Assembly: GCA_025617745.1 (NCBI GenBank)
Contig: CM046867.1
Coordinates: 30,248,705-30,312,704 of the forward strand
Direction: 5' to 3'
DNA: 64,000 nucleotides
Source: Heliocidaris erythrogramma
Lineage: Eukaryota; Echinodermata; Echinoidea; Camarodonta; Echinometridae
A model generated the notes under the pieces. That model searched no databases. It was not told where the DNA came from and saw only the letters and a list, made by a program, of their open reading frames with translations. Of this stretch, positions 49,196 through 61,943 are shown piece by piece. Numbering within the stretch: position 1 is the stretch's first letter; every line of letters starts with the position of its first letter. A program made the position numbers and the translations under genes.

Positions 49196-49705
49196 TAACT
49201 CTTTTTCATGTACATAGCATTGGTATAATGGACAAAACTAGGCTAGGAAGTAATCGTCCGCCCTGCACAAAACGGTGGGGCGGCCAGGAAGGACCTCCAA
49301 AAAGGACCAAAAAATGACAGCTTCTCATACACTCAGCTTTTGTTCACAAACGTATGACTGCTCTCACTTTGAAAACGAAGGCAAAGCTGATGGTATGACA
49401 AGCCGTCAAACGCAAATTCCTTGCTCCTTCAAGCATTGTGCAAGACAGACGTCCATTAATTTTTGCAACCGTAGTAATGCTTGAGTGATGCAAAACATCT
49501 ACGTTGACGGCTTTAATAGCATACCATGAGCTTTGTCTTCGTTTACAATGTAAGAACAAAAGCTGAGTGTATGAGAAGCCGTCATTTTTGGCCCTCTTTG
49601 GAGGGCCCTCCTGGCAGCAACCTCCAAATTGTGCACGGCAGATAATTATTACCGAGCATATTTTTGTCCAAACATCATTGCTAGTATGTACATGAAAAAG
49701 AGTTA
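49196..49705. mobile_element. 510-bp foldback element with perfect 21-bp ends
   Basis: The first 21 and last 21 bases are exact reverse complements (TAACTCTTTTTCATGTACAT plus A). Symmetry continues inward: 'tggacaaaa' faces 'tttttgtcca', 'tctcatacactcagctttt' faces 'aaaagctgagtgtatgaga', and 'caagccgtcaa' faces 'ttgacggcttt'. Nearly the whole element folds back on itself. Confidence 0.85.
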
Positions 49706-50696
49706 ATGTGTTTTTTCTGGTTGTTCATGAGTCTTTATTGAACAACAACAAAAATAGTTACTTTTTTCGCTAGTTTGACCCCATCTGACTCTCGATTTAA
49801 AGGAATACGTGATCTTTTCTCTAAAGGAAATGAAAAAAAATATATACATTATCAAAATTAATTTGCCAGGTTAGGACTTAATGCAAATTTTTTTAGGCTA
49901 TTAAAGCAATTTCATACGAAATGCAAAACTTTGTTTGCGATTTGTTTATGTGAAAATACATTTAAATTTAAATTTAAATTTTATGTCGCTATGAAACTTT
50001 ACTACTTCTTACCAGCATAATGATATCATTTTTTGTTTTTGTAATTGGGTACATGTATTACGTAAATAAATAAGCTAATATTTTTTAATACATTATTTCA
50101 GGGTCTAAGCCGAGTACAGTATACATGATATATTGTCAGTTAGAGTGGCGTAGCGTAAGTTCATTCATGTGCGGGGTATATTACTAGGTGGAATAAATGC
50201 AAGGATGTGGGAGGGGGTCGTGGCATCTTATTCTCACGTTCTACCCCCCCCCCCCCCTCTCTCTCTCTTACCATCTCTGTCAGTTCTTTTTGTTGGAATT
50301 TTATTTTCAGTACCTCTGGAACTTTTTTGTTTTGATTGTTATCATCTGTCTACCCGCTACAGATCGATCGAATTTATTTTAAAGAAGACACAATATGACG
50401 TCACCATTTCTCTATTTACTCCGAACCCTTTGACAAAACCGTACAGACATCGGAGTCGCTAGAAAGGGGGGGGGGGGTTACAAATTAGACTGTCAGCAAA
50501 TTTCAAATTTGAAAATCTAATGACCCCTTTTTTGTTTGCATGTTGAAAATTTTCAGCCATTTTGTCGGCAATTTGGTTCGGGCCCCTCCCTCATCCAAAA
50601 TCATGAAAATGGTCTGGCGAGGCCCCTGCTTGCTTCCACAATAAAATTCAGCCTCTAATAACCATGTACTCGCTTAAAATACCCCACCACTGATGA

Positions 50697-50740
50697 GGCT
50701 ACCCTGGGTAAACAAGACATATTATTATTATTATTACCAG
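50697..50740 (+). repeat. SINE 3' end with ATT tail
   Basis: GGCTACCCTGGGTAAACAAG followed by ATT repeats. The same junction occurs at 57381-57425 and, reversed, near 63600-63645. Confidence 0.5.
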
Positions 50741-50898
50741 TATTAAGTTCAGACTGCAATTAAGAATATTTTGATAGATGAGACAGGTAAATATGCATTT
50801 AAATGGAAGACTGCAGAAATTAGAAAGGAAAAAAAAACACGTTTATCTAATATGAAATGATGAGGAATCGTACAGGAAATAATTACTACAGCTTGTAT

Positions 50899-50927
50899 GT
50901 GTGTGTGTGGGGGGGGGGGGGGGGGGG
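50899..50927. repeat. (TG)n and 19-base G run
   Basis: TG repeats pass directly into poly-G. Confidence 0.95.
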
Positions 50928-51970
50928 TCTTATTAGGGGAGATGGGAAGAGAGGATCAAGGATGGGGAAGGGGCGGATGTATTGATATACTCCTAGCTCA
51001 AGGGTCGCTCTCAATTATTCATGTGCATTAAGGTTGAATATAAGATAAAGATAATAATATATTCCTTGCAAAAAATGTATTATCAGGATTTACAACAAAT
51101 ACGTAATCATCTAATTATATACTACGAAGCAGGACGTTACATATTTTATATCTGGTCAAACCTTTAAACAGCAATAATGTCTATCGAGAGATTCAATCTA
51201 CTCAAACAGCGAAAACTGTGCACTTATGGCGAATGAACATGAACTCTGGTAGGGGTTCCATTTTTAAATCTATATTTCTTTCTTTCATGCCACTCAAAGA
51301 TGTTATCTTAATCGGTTGGCTTCATCCGGTCTTAATTGCAATAATCTTCGAGGACAAATTTTGTCGGTCAAAAGTATTATTGGCTCTTTAAAAAGTCAGA
51401 CAACTGGAAAAAGGGACCCCCATTGGTAGGACTTCAGAAAAAAAGATACGTTTTGTTAAATATCTGAAAAGTATAAAGCATGTCTTTAACGAGCATTGTA
51501 TGAGGCAAGAGTTTACGAGAAGGGCAAGTGAGTTGCACGGGAAGAAAATAGTAATCTTTTATGTTATCTTTCAAAGGGCAATTGAGAAATCTGTTGAAGA
51601 ATTTGTTTATTAACAACTTCTTTGAATTGGAATCTGAATAAGTCGGAAAATATTTGTGATTGGCGGGTTCCTAATCTCGTAACAATTGATGAAAAGTATG
51701 CGAGAAACAAAAGCAAAACAAACAAATAATTTATGTGGATGAGAGTGAGAACAAAAGTGTGATTATGAGATTACAACATTCCATGGAATAGGTGTTACTT
51801 TTAACTTTCCATAAAACAGGAAATTTAACCTCAATTTTCAGTTTGCCCTCTTTTCTAGGAATTTATTCTAACACCTTATAGTTTTTTTAGCTTACAAGCA
51901 TTTGGATATTTACTCGTTCCAGTCCATTTACACCGGACATTTCTAGAGCAAGCCGTGAGTAGGACGATAA

Positions 51971-51996
51971 GGGGGGGGGGGGGGGGGGGGGGGGGG
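51971..51996. repeat. Poly-G run, 26 bases
   Basis: Uninterrupted G tract. Confidence 0.95.
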
Positions 51997-52514
51997 TCAT
52001 CAAGTGTCTTGTCGGTGATTTTTACCGACAAATTTGCTCTCAGCCAATCAGTTGCAAGGATTTCAGGAGCTCATAACAGTTATTGCAACTTGTCATTGAT
52101 GACAAGTTTTAAAACGAAATATGCCTTTTGAAAGTTTGTTTTGTTGGTTATACTATTATCTACAATCATCTGGTTTAATACTACGTCACAGCTTTATTTA
52201 GGCAACTTTTAAGGAGTTTCTAGGCCTATTTACCATACCCTTTAACTTCACATGGGTAAAGAGTGAGGAATTAATGTGTGACAGTTTTGATGTGTATATC
52301 TTGCTGTCATTTCAACCCAACAACTCTTAATGATTAATTTAAATCAAGAATTTAAATCAAGAATTAAGAAAATTTGGTGCATGGACCATAAATTTAACTT
52401 AAAGTCCATGCACACTGTTCATTTTCTATGCATTTCTATGCCTTTTGTATGTCTTGATTTCACCCTCAAACAACGCCATAATCCCACTGGCTTCGCTCCC
52501 TCGCATGTGAAATG

Positions 52515-52755
52515 TTGCGTCCAAAGAATTGAAAAGCAGTCCGGGCGTCGAACTAGTTTCTGCCTAAAAAATTGTTTGCTACAAGCCGTTATCTTTCTCT
52601 CAAATTTGCTAAGACGTCAGAGCTTTCGCGCTTTGCGCGGGAAGGGGGAAACTCCCTCTCCCTGCAAGCACCCACCCCTGTTACATACAGTGCAGTATAT
52701 GTCGTCCAAATAACTGAAAAGCAGCCAGGGCGTCGAACTAACTTTCCGCCTTAAA
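52515..52755 (+). repeat. Local direct duplication
   Basis: 'tgaaaagcag' plus 'gggcgtcgaacta' followed by a 'gcct...aaaaaa' stretch occurs at 52522-52568 and again at 52711-52756. The overlapping 127-codon frame is not convincing. Confidence 0.6.
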
Positions 52756-53886
52756 AAACGAGCCGTAATAATGCAATGAAAATGACACCTATAGTGTGTA
52801 AAGGGCATTACTCTTCTTAATTAGCTTTTAGACTTTGATAATCACTCGTGTCACGGAGGTTGAGTAGTCCTGGTCAGTTGTTCTGTTGAACACGTGGGAT
52901 GTCATTTGCTATGGTCAGACTAATTAGAGAATGTCAGCTGTAATCTTTCGGTCATATCTCCCACCAAAAAAAAAAGTTCGGGACTAGCTGCTTGAACAGC
53001 TCTTTCAAGTAAACAAAATCTTATACTCTATGTTCTTATAAAGGGTTGTATCTTGAGTACTTAAAAACTGCTTTGAAAGAGAACCCTATAATAATTAAAA
53101 TACAATAGAATAGTAAAATATTACAATACATAACAAAACAAAATTAATAATGGAGATAGAAAATGGAAACATTTTAACATATGTTCGAATTAAAAGAAAT
53201 CTTCTTTCCATATTGATTACAATATCATAGTAAAAAGGGGTACAGTATGTTCTTGTTCTTTATCGCATTCCATCAACCTAGTAAGACAGGTGCCCCCATT
53301 AACACCAATGGGTGGATCCAAGCGTCTCCACAAAATTTGGCTATTGGTTCGTTTAGAACTCCCTTTTTGTAGACCAGAATCAGCATTTTGATATGCGTTC
53401 AGTACAAACGTTGTTGTGTCCAGATCCCCCCCCCCCCCCCCGGCAGAAACACGGTTTCAAAACACTTTTTCAAAACTCTGCGGTGTGTGAATCTTGCGGC
53501 AGAGCCCTCGAGAAAAGAGATATAAACAGGTTTCTATGAAACAGCATTTCAAAACTGTATTTCAAAACGCTGATTCTGACCTCGAAAATTGAGCTACCTA
53601 AATGCACTCTAAGTTTTTCTTAAATTGAACAAAAACTCTTATTTCGTATTTTTTCAATACAAGCAAGGATCCGCATTATAGGGCTTTTTACTAGCTCACG
53701 TCTTTCCTGGTTCATGCTCAAATAGTTGCTTCGTCTCGAGGAGTGATGTGGAAATTTCGTGGGCTGTCAGACCACTTATGCCATTTCCTTGCCAATTATG
53801 GATCCGGCATGAGTTGTCGAATTTCTCAATTTCATCGATAAAATGTACAATGACTGGTATTGAGTGAAAGGGTTAGAGAAGGCGGC

Positions 53887-53901
53887 GGGGGGGGGGGGGG
53901 G
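53887..53901. repeat. Poly-G run, 15 bases
   Basis: G tract followed by GGA repeats. Confidence 0.9.
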
Positions 53902-54438
53902 AGGAGGAGGCGGGAAGGGGGAGGGGGTTAAAAGTTCAGAGTTAAGAGTTAAGAGAAAGGGGAAAATCAACGATGGAGTTGAGGTTTCGTCTAAAGCTGA
54001 TGTCTGTATGGGATAAGTAAACAGCAAGACTTTTTTAAAATGGAGATATTCTCAAGTTAAAAAAAGCTCCCACAAAATTGATAGAAGGGGATTTGCAAAT
54101 AGACTTTACCAAAATAATAGAGAAAGCAAAATTAGAACTAACACAGGCAATAACAACATACCGTTATCATGGCCATGGAAAAAAATATGTTATTCTTTGG
54201 TAAAAAGGAAATAAGAGCAAGGTGCAATAATATTCATTCAAGGAAGTACAAAGAAAAAGTCATCTTTGTGAGTTTGTATTTGTTTGTTTGTGGCCGTATT
54301 TTGTTAATATAAGAACATTCAAAACTTAAAGTGTTAAATCACCATTTCAGAGAGCCGAGGCGTGACCACTTTTTCAAAATGGTAGATTAACAATTTTAAC
54401 ATTCTGAATGCAACACTATAAAGGCTGAATCCAGCGTG

Positions 54439-54803
54439 TTAAAGATAAAGCTGAGTTCTGGTCATGTGATTGATTACATTGTGATAGAAACTGTCTCAAA
54501 GCAATGTGGAAAGGTTGATCATGGTTTTGGAATCATCAACATGACAGAAAATCCGGCAGAAAATGGACCCAATCTCGCTTAAAAGCACATGAACTGCACA
54601 CAGAAATGGGTATATGGGACTCCATGCACATGTAGCACGGATTTCGGCCCAAACATTTCAGCTATTTCTTGTCATATTTTGAATATGAGGGCATTTGAGG
54701 AGCAATTCTTTTCAGGAGACATTTCTTCTATGATATTCTTCCAAACTCACATAAAAGAAATGAGAAAGCTCACAAATTATTTTTCACCTTTCCCAGAACT
54801 CAA
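54439..54803 (+). repeat. Dispersed 370-bp repeat, copy 1
   Basis: Shares 'gttctggtcatgtga', 'cttgtcatattttgaat' and 'gaaagctcacaaattatt' with 61575-61943 in the same order and orientation. Probably a fragment of a larger mobile element. Confidence 0.8.
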
Positions 54804-57054
54804 AAAGTGGTCACACTTTAGTTTTTAGAGTGAACGATGTTTAAAGTTAAAGTGTTTTGAGAGGTGGATACAAATACATTAAAAAAGAAAAACATATGAA
54901 GGAAGGAAAAATTACAAAAGATCAGATGTAGACAACCAAAGAGTTTAGAGGGAACATGGACGTTTAATAGAAATTGAAAGAGAGAGAGGGAAAGCTTCGA
55001 CACTGGTAGGATTAAACTTAAACCAACGTGGTGATGACAAAGATGGGTAAAGAAGATGACGAAGTCAAGGAGAAGAAGCAAAATAATAAGAGACTAGATA
55101 ATAAGAAGATAGAAAAGTGATGGGATATTTCTTTTGGAGGAAATTAAATGACTAAAAGAAGTTTCCGTCAATGTCCAAGCAATCATCGTATAACGTTGAA
55201 ATCTGCGGGGTTTCCTGGTTTCAGGCGCAGCGGTGCTTTAGGGTACGAAATGCAAACTAATCCTAGACAATATACCAAAATTAACCAAGTCATCGTCTCG
55301 TTTACGAGACAATTCACTTATCAATCATGAATCGTTTGTCACGAAGGTGAATAATCATAAGATTCTTCTGAACCATTTAAGCAAGATATTACTCTAACAC
55401 ATCCATGACACGTCATTGTAAAATAGGTTGACATTTTAAGCTTTCGAGACGAAAGGGGTAGCCAGCGAGAGGAAGTCATTGGCTGGCCCTGTCCAGGCCG
55501 GGGGCCAACCAGGCCTCTCCGGTGAGCCAGCCGGTTTCTTACTGATTGAATGATATTCCCCGTCTCCTTGGGTCTCACATAATAGCTTTGCTTTGCAGGT
55601 ACTTCATTTTCCTTGGCAATATGAATTGATTCCGAAGATTCCGATGGTTGAAAAACCATTCAATAAACATTGTGCTTTAACGGCACTTTCTTTTTGCACT
55701 CTTTAATTTGTTTTTCATTTTTAGGGTTGTGACATAAAATCAGTTTAAAGTACTGTAGACGGCAATATAACCAAGATAAAGGGAATGTTTCTCAAAATTT
55801 ACATTGTAGATGATAACGATGTCGGTGTTTTTTCTGGAATAACTAGCCTTTGTAAAGCAGACGAACAAAGGGACAATAATGCTTTACATGATGGGCACAT
55901 ACCATTTTCTAAGAGATATTGACTTTTACTTTTCATTTCTTGAACATCTAATTAAGTTCAATTTAAGGAAAAGGAATAACTTGGTGATAGTCTAATCAAG
56001 GTGAAAAATTCCCTTCATCAAATAATTGAGTTAATTCTAATTGCAATTAAATGGTACTAAAAACCTCTTGACCACAATCTTTCAATCAGTTTAGTTCTGA
56101 AAACTTCTGAAACTTTAGTTCGAGATAAGGTGACTAGTCTACGGATAAAATATACAGCGGCGTACCTAGCATAGTGCAGAGTGCAGAGTTGGGGGTCATC
56201 CCCTCCCCGTCGACATGTCACGCAAAAGAAAGAGTAAATAGAAAAGAATGAATTAAAAAGGAATTTGAGTAGAAGAGGGTACTTCGATTTTGAGGCAAAG
56301 CCCGAGTAATTCTACGAATTCTGGAGAACCTTGACCCTAGAACCCCGCCCCTCTCCCTCCCCCATCTCATTGCCTCATTCCCCCCCTCCCCCTCTCTCTC
56401 TCTCTTTGCCCCTGATGACGCCAATTTAAGGAATTAAATCCCCCTTCTTTTTTTAATATACAAAATCCTGGATTCGCGCCTGTCTTACGTACGTTTTTAT
56501 AAACAGTTTGGTTAACATTTGAGTAAAAAACCTTCCCAGCAGGGTCACATTTTATTTCCTTGTTATTGTGACAATAGCGGAATGCAGCGTACCTGTGAAT
56601 GTGACGTTCGAAACATGACCGAATTATTATGATGTTGACATGATAATTAATGAGACAGGTCAAGGGGATACCTATTGATACACATTCCAGCGAACAAAGC
56701 TTGATAATGATTTGAAGTGTTGATTGTTTTCTTCTCTTTGTTAGCTTAGCTATTTTTGTATTAACAATATTACTGAGCCTGCGTCCTTTATTGACTTGGG
56801 GAGAGGGATAAAGTGGAAACATCGGCTTAAAAAGTAAGCCAGCCAGAGGGACCCTGGGGTAATGTTTGAGAAAGAGAGAATGAGAAGAGAGAGAAAGAGG
56901 GGGGGGGGGGGAGTTCTTACTGGGACCCTAGCCTCCATCCACCATGTTTCTGTCATTGTATATAATTTTCATCTTTGTACTTATTTTGATTATGACAAGG
57001 AAATACATGTGTTTGAATCTGAATCTGAAAAAAAAAATTACCTAAGAGAAGGGA

Positions 57055-57070
57055 GGGGGGGGGGGGGGGG
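57055..57070. repeat. Poly-G run, 16 bases
   Basis: Uninterrupted G tract. Confidence 0.9.
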
Positions 57071-57380
57071 CTCAGTCCAGGAGATGGGAAAAATGGCTGC
57101 CTTGAGAAAATGGTCTCTAACATCCCTGTCTCCCTTTCACACACATCGGAGACCAGTGCCCCGAATGGACCCACGTTACACTACACTGACTTACATCAAG
57201 ATCACTAGTCAAGTATTTTAATACATTTTACACGAATCATACAAACAAACGGTTGGCATTTCCATTATTTTAATGGACGAGCTGGCGCTATAATTACGTA
57301 ATATTCGTACACCTAACCAGGCGCTCGGCATATTAGAATGGAGAAGGGTAATAATAACGATCGTGTTATAATATGAAGTG

Positions 57381-57425
57381 GGCTACCCTGGGTAAATAAA
57401 ACGATATTATTATTATTTATTTATT
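57381..57425 (+). repeat. SINE 3' end with ATT tail
   Basis: GGCTACCCTGGGTAAATAAA followed by ATT repeats. Confidence 0.5.
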
Positions 57426-57653
57426 ATTACATGAAAGCGGTTTTAGTGTGCTAAGACTGGTCAGCAAATTGCCAACCTTCTTTTTAACCCGTCTGTATAA
57501 TAGTTATGATTATTATTATCCGAAACATTTAGTTTTAAGGTCAGCCATTTGTTATTTGTTAATGGAGTAATTAATGGTAATTAAATATCATAATTGATAG
57601 GATTGAAGTAAAGTAAATATATCATTAAGAAAGTAAATGTGAGAAAATTACAA

Positions 57654-57725
57654 TGCCCCGACTGGGATTCGAACCCGGGACCCTGGATTACATGACCAGT
57701 GCTCTACAAACTGAGCTATCCGGGC
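57654..57725 (-). tRNA. tRNA-Thr(UGU)-like sequence, probably a pseudogene or SINE head
   Basis: The minus strand folds as a cloverleaf of 72 bases: acceptor GCCCGGA with TCGGGGC (6 of 7 pairs), D arm TAGCTCAGTTTGTAGAGC, anticodon arm CTGGT-CATGTAA-TCCAG, T arm with GGGTTCGAATCCC. The anticodon would be TGT (Thr). The base before it is A instead of the near-universal U33, and the anticodon stem has a T-T mismatch, which argues against a working tRNA. Confidence 0.5.
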
Positions 57726-57875
57726 TCCCGCCGAAGCAAAACAACAATCTCACATATAGCCCCTCTTTCCATCGAGCGTAGGGGGTACATCCATAACAAT
57801 TCCATGCGTACGCTATATAATGGCCTACCAATGAGAGTATACCAGCAAAACTTACTTTTAGTGAACTACTTCACA

Positions 57876-57966
57876 CATTGGCGGATCCGGGGGTCTACCT
57901 TTTCCAAAAGTTGACAAACCTGCATTTGTGTATACCCCCTTATACTAAATCCTGGATCCGCCCCTG
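57876..57966. mobile_element. Short hAT-type MITE (91 bp)
   Basis: CATTGGCGGATCCGGGGG and CCTGGATCCGCCCCTG are inverted ends. The flanks ACTTCACA and GCTTTACA match at 6 of 8 positions, an aged 8-bp duplication. Confidence 0.7.
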
Positions 57967-58961
57967 GCTTTACAGAATATTAATTTCACTGACTTTAGTC
58001 TGTTAGTTGGAGAACTACTGAAGGGGTCTTACATTGTGCCAATGTCACAAAAATTATATAGGCCGGCCGAAGATTATACTTGCCGACTGCACACGAAGCG
58101 GCAATGCAATTACCATGATTACGTCAATCAAGAAACTTCAGCAACAACAATGCACGTCCAGATACAGACGCCGTTTTAAGGCTTCTTGAGACAGTGATGC
58201 AGTGACCTTGTGCAGTGTACCCGATATTTTTTCCCATTGCAAATCAGGCGTAATTTGCTGATGTGGGGCTGCGTCTCCGACTGGCGCGGCCTTTGACGCA
58301 TCAAATGCCTTCATAGGCGCAGGTGATAACGCAATAAAAATGAGACCCCGTATGTAATTAACGTTGCACAATTTCGTATTTTTGGCTGCAGTATGTGCGC
58401 TAATCAAACTGGAGTATATACGCTGGTGAAACAAAGCAATGTTCGGACTGTTCGTTTTGATTTCTCTTTCCATGTTTTCTGTAAAAAGCCCAGCTCACAC
58501 GAGACGTCATTCAGAATGCGTCAGTACCTGCGCCAATCGAGTCTATGAAGGCAATCAACCCAAACGCGACATATTGAAAATGTTGTTAGCAGACATCACC
58601 CTCATATGGTGTGTGAAAAGCCGCACCAGACGCTGACGCAGGCCTCAGGAAAATGACACCTGGTATGCAACGGTCACATCGGATATAATCGGTGCATAAA
58701 GGTTGGTCACAACCGGTTGTGCACCTCATTGCGTGTGGTCTGCGACGTATTTCGCAGAAAATCCTTGCGTCGCACGCACGGGTCTGCACGTTTTTCGCGC
58801 ATGTATATCTTCACTCCATTGTATCAGTTGAAACCCCCATGAGTGATACAGTAATGTTATCGTTATTAGACTTTTACTTGAAGATAATTTACTCATATGG
58901 TACAATTCTTATCTAGATCAACGTCTCCTTTACCAATGCACAGGCCTTCGCTTTATTCATT

Positions 58962-59485
58962 TTTTAATGGGAAAGTCCAATCCGGTATCTAGCTGATTGG
59001 AATAAAAGCAGAAAAATGAGAGAAACAGATTAGTAAAAGTTTGATCAAAATCCAAATACGAAATAAGAAAGTCACGAATTTTTAATCAACCAAACACAAA
59101 TTGGCAACTCCGTGACGTATCTTGCAAGCTCCTCTCCCATTTGCTCAGTAAAGAAAATTTCATAAATTTTCATTTTTTTAGTTTCTGATGAAGGAATAAA
59201 TTTGTTTCATACACGTTTTGTGTAAAAACATATGAGCAATGGTTATATCTAAGGTCCATGTATGAATATTTTCTTTAGAGAAAATGGAAATAAATGATTT
59301 TGGGGGAACAGGGCAAGATACGCCACGGTGTTGCCAATCGTGTTTGACTGATAACAACTTTTAAAATTCATAACTTTCTTATTTATCATCGTGTTTTGCT
59401 CAAAACCTTCACTGTTCTGTTTCTTTAATGTGTCTGCTTCTTTTAAAACCAATTTGTAATTAGGGTTTACTTTCCCTTTAAGGTG
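58962..59485. mobile_element. Element with GGGAAAGT inverted ends
   Basis: The left end 'ttaatgggaaagtccaat' and right end 'ggtttactttccctttaagg' are imperfect inverted repeats. The interior ('gtttgatcaaaatccaaata') recalls a dispersed marine-invertebrate repeat. No transposase frame. Confidence 0.5.
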
Positions 59486-59910
59486 ATCCAACATTTGCTT
59501 TGGCGACAATGGCTCCGTGCTCTATTTTGTCAGAGATATAGGGTTTTTGTTAGGGTTGCAATTGGGTTTTGGGGTTTAGGGTTGGATTAGGTATACTGTT
59601 TGGTCCAGAATTGAAGTCGGAAATTCGGTTGGTTCAGAAAATTGACCGCGGAGAAATTATTAATCGTCATTACCAAGTCCCTCGGAAAGGAGTTTAAGCC
59701 GTCGGTCCCCTGGTTGCTTACTTACAAGCATACACATGCATTCTCAGCAGTCGAGTAAAATAAAGAATCAAACCTTTTCAAATTTGGGCGTAGACACTGG
59801 CTGATGAGAAGTTTACATATGAATATCTAAATACGATCAGGGGTGCAGGCACCAGGATTGCATAAGGGGGAGGGAAAGGCCGAAGGCTATAGAAAAGATG
59901 TTGGGAAATA

Positions 59911-60230
59911 CAGTGCGTATGAAATAACATGTTACACTTTTGAAAAATCTGTCAAAATTATATTTCAAAAGATTTTTTCATGTCAATAGATGCCCATTAG
60001 TCTCATCTATCAAGTGCTACTAACAAAACCAATTTTCGTTCAAGCCATTTTCACACTCTGGACAAAAACAGTCAGTGTTCGCCCAAGCGTGAACAAAAAT
60101 TTGCTTTGTTAGTAGCACTTGATAGATGAGACTATTGGGCATCTATTGACATGAAAAGAATCTTCCAAATATTTTGAAATATAACTCTGACAGATTTTTC
60201 AAGAGTGAAACATTTTTTTGATACGCACTG
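59911..60230. mobile_element. Mariner-type foldback MITE with long arms
   Basis: TA flanks both ends, with CAGTGCGTAT and ATACGCACTG as termini. Inverted arms of about 130 bp (59911-60041 and 60091-60230) share 'catgtcaatagatgccca' and 'tctcatctatcaagtgctac'. 320 bp, no ORF. Confidence 0.85.
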
Positions 60231-61038
60231 TATGGAAAATAGCGATGATCGTAGGTTTCAGACTTAAATTATCATTACAATTCTATCGTCGAAGAACACT
60301 CATATCTTGCTGGTATATGGATGTAATACGCATACCCGCAAAATATGATCGACCGGACCCGCAAAATATATTTAATGCCTGAAATAAGTTTAAGAGGTAA
60401 CGGTATTAGGCAACAGTATACGAGTTAAAAAGAACATTGTAAATCACTGAGACTGTCCTTTAAGATGTTATGGCTATGACAGGTTTTCGTTTGAAATAGA
60501 ACATTTATAAGTTTGAATATGATATTTTCAACTTGACCACGATTCGAATCAATAAAAACCAAAACAAAATACCAATTCATACTAAATCTCGTTGTGCTCT
60601 ATATCGTGCCCATTTACACGTATTTTTACGGGGCCTCACATATTCCGAGTACATGCATATAATTACATTTCGTTTCAGAAGGCTTCTTTCCTTTCATCGC
60701 CCTAATGGGTGAAGAGGAAAGAGTTTTATTCACCCTATATCCGTTATGGTGATATAACATCAAAACTGCTCGGGCCAAGGGTAGGTCTACACTGAGATGA
60801 GTGTGAAAAGACGTCAATATTATTGCACCGATTAAGAGAATGAAATGTCCAAGTAAATAATAACATATGAAATAAAACTGAGCAAACTGAATAACAATGC
60901 GCTGCTATCATGAATTTGCCAACGGATGTCTCGTTTGTCAGTGATTTTCATGGTAACAATTGAACTGGTGCTGTTTAATTGTTAAGAAATTAAATTCATG
61001 TTTCCAAACCTCGTTCGAATGTAGCTTTTAAATACTCC

Positions 61039-61158
61039 AGTCACACCGACCAGACCGATACCAGACTGACAACATACAGACAAAAAATGACATTATACCG
61101 AATGGCCATGAGTCGGTCGGTTTCTAGTCGGTCTACAGTCAGTTCGGTGGTGTGACTT
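61039..61158. mobile_element. MITE with AGTCACACC ends
   Basis: 'cagtcacaccgaccagaccg' faces 'cggtctacagtcagttcgg' and 'tggtgtgact'. Imperfect inverted repeats of about 30 bp. Confidence 0.6.
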
Positions 61159-61353
61159 TCAGCCAACCAGGATCAATGATTCTTCTTCGGGTAGATGGAG
61201 GGGGTACAGTAGTTGGTATTATTGAGGTCGAATGTAGCCTGTGGTTGAAACATAATTCTTCATGTAACGAGCTCGTTGGTTCCTTGGTCATGTTGGTTCC
61301 GTAAATGTGAGGAATGCCTAGGCTCTTCCTGCATGGCGAATAGGATGAATAGT

Positions 61354-61444
61354 AGTGACGGATCTAGGATTTGAAAACCCTATAACCTCAAGTCAGTGTA
61401 GGAGGGACTCTTTTTCTGAGGGCGTCCCTCCTGGATCCTTCACT
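61354..61444. mobile_element. Degenerate hAT-type MITE
   Basis: AGTGACGGATCTAGG and CCTGGATCCTTCACT are imperfect inverted ends matching the 37034 family. Confidence 0.5.
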
Positions 61445-61574
61445 TAAGAATGTATCCTGAAGCTACCGTAAGTATCCACTGAGGTCACCATCATGCCTTC
61501 ATCTTCCGTCAAGAAACATGATGGCGGATCCGTCAAATTCCTGCCGGAAGCCACTTTATGTGACAACCCCAGGA

Positions 61575-61943
61575 TTAAAGATAAAGTTGGGTTCTGGTCA
61601 TGTGACTGAATGTGAAAGAAACTGCCTCAAACCAATTGGGAAAGGTTGATTATATAGCACATAAGAATTGGTGTATGTTGTAAGGTTTTGAAATCACCAA
61701 ACTGAGAAGAAATTGACTTAATCCTGCTGAGAGTCAAATGCCCTGCACACAGAAATGTGTATATGGGACTACACACAAATGTTCGGCCCGAACATTTCTG
61801 ATGTTTCTTGTCATATTTTGAATGTGAGGCCTTTGAAGAGCAATCCTTTTCAGGGGACATTTCTACTAGGATAATCTTCCAAACTAACATAAAACGAATA
61901 AGAAAGCTCACAAATTATTTATTTTACTTTTCCCAGAACTCAA
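61575..61943 (+). repeat. Dispersed 370-bp repeat, copy 2
   Basis: Direct-orientation relative of 54439-54803, about 7 kb downstream. Confidence 0.8.

Noticed and set aside
52330..52713. 127-codon frame
   Set aside because: Overlaps a local duplication; Cys/Lys-rich without domain or splice support.
55339..55659. 106-codon minus-strand frame of balanced composition
   Set aside because: Most protein-like of the stray frames, but no recognised motif and no flanking exon signals. A decayed mobile-element fragment is possible.
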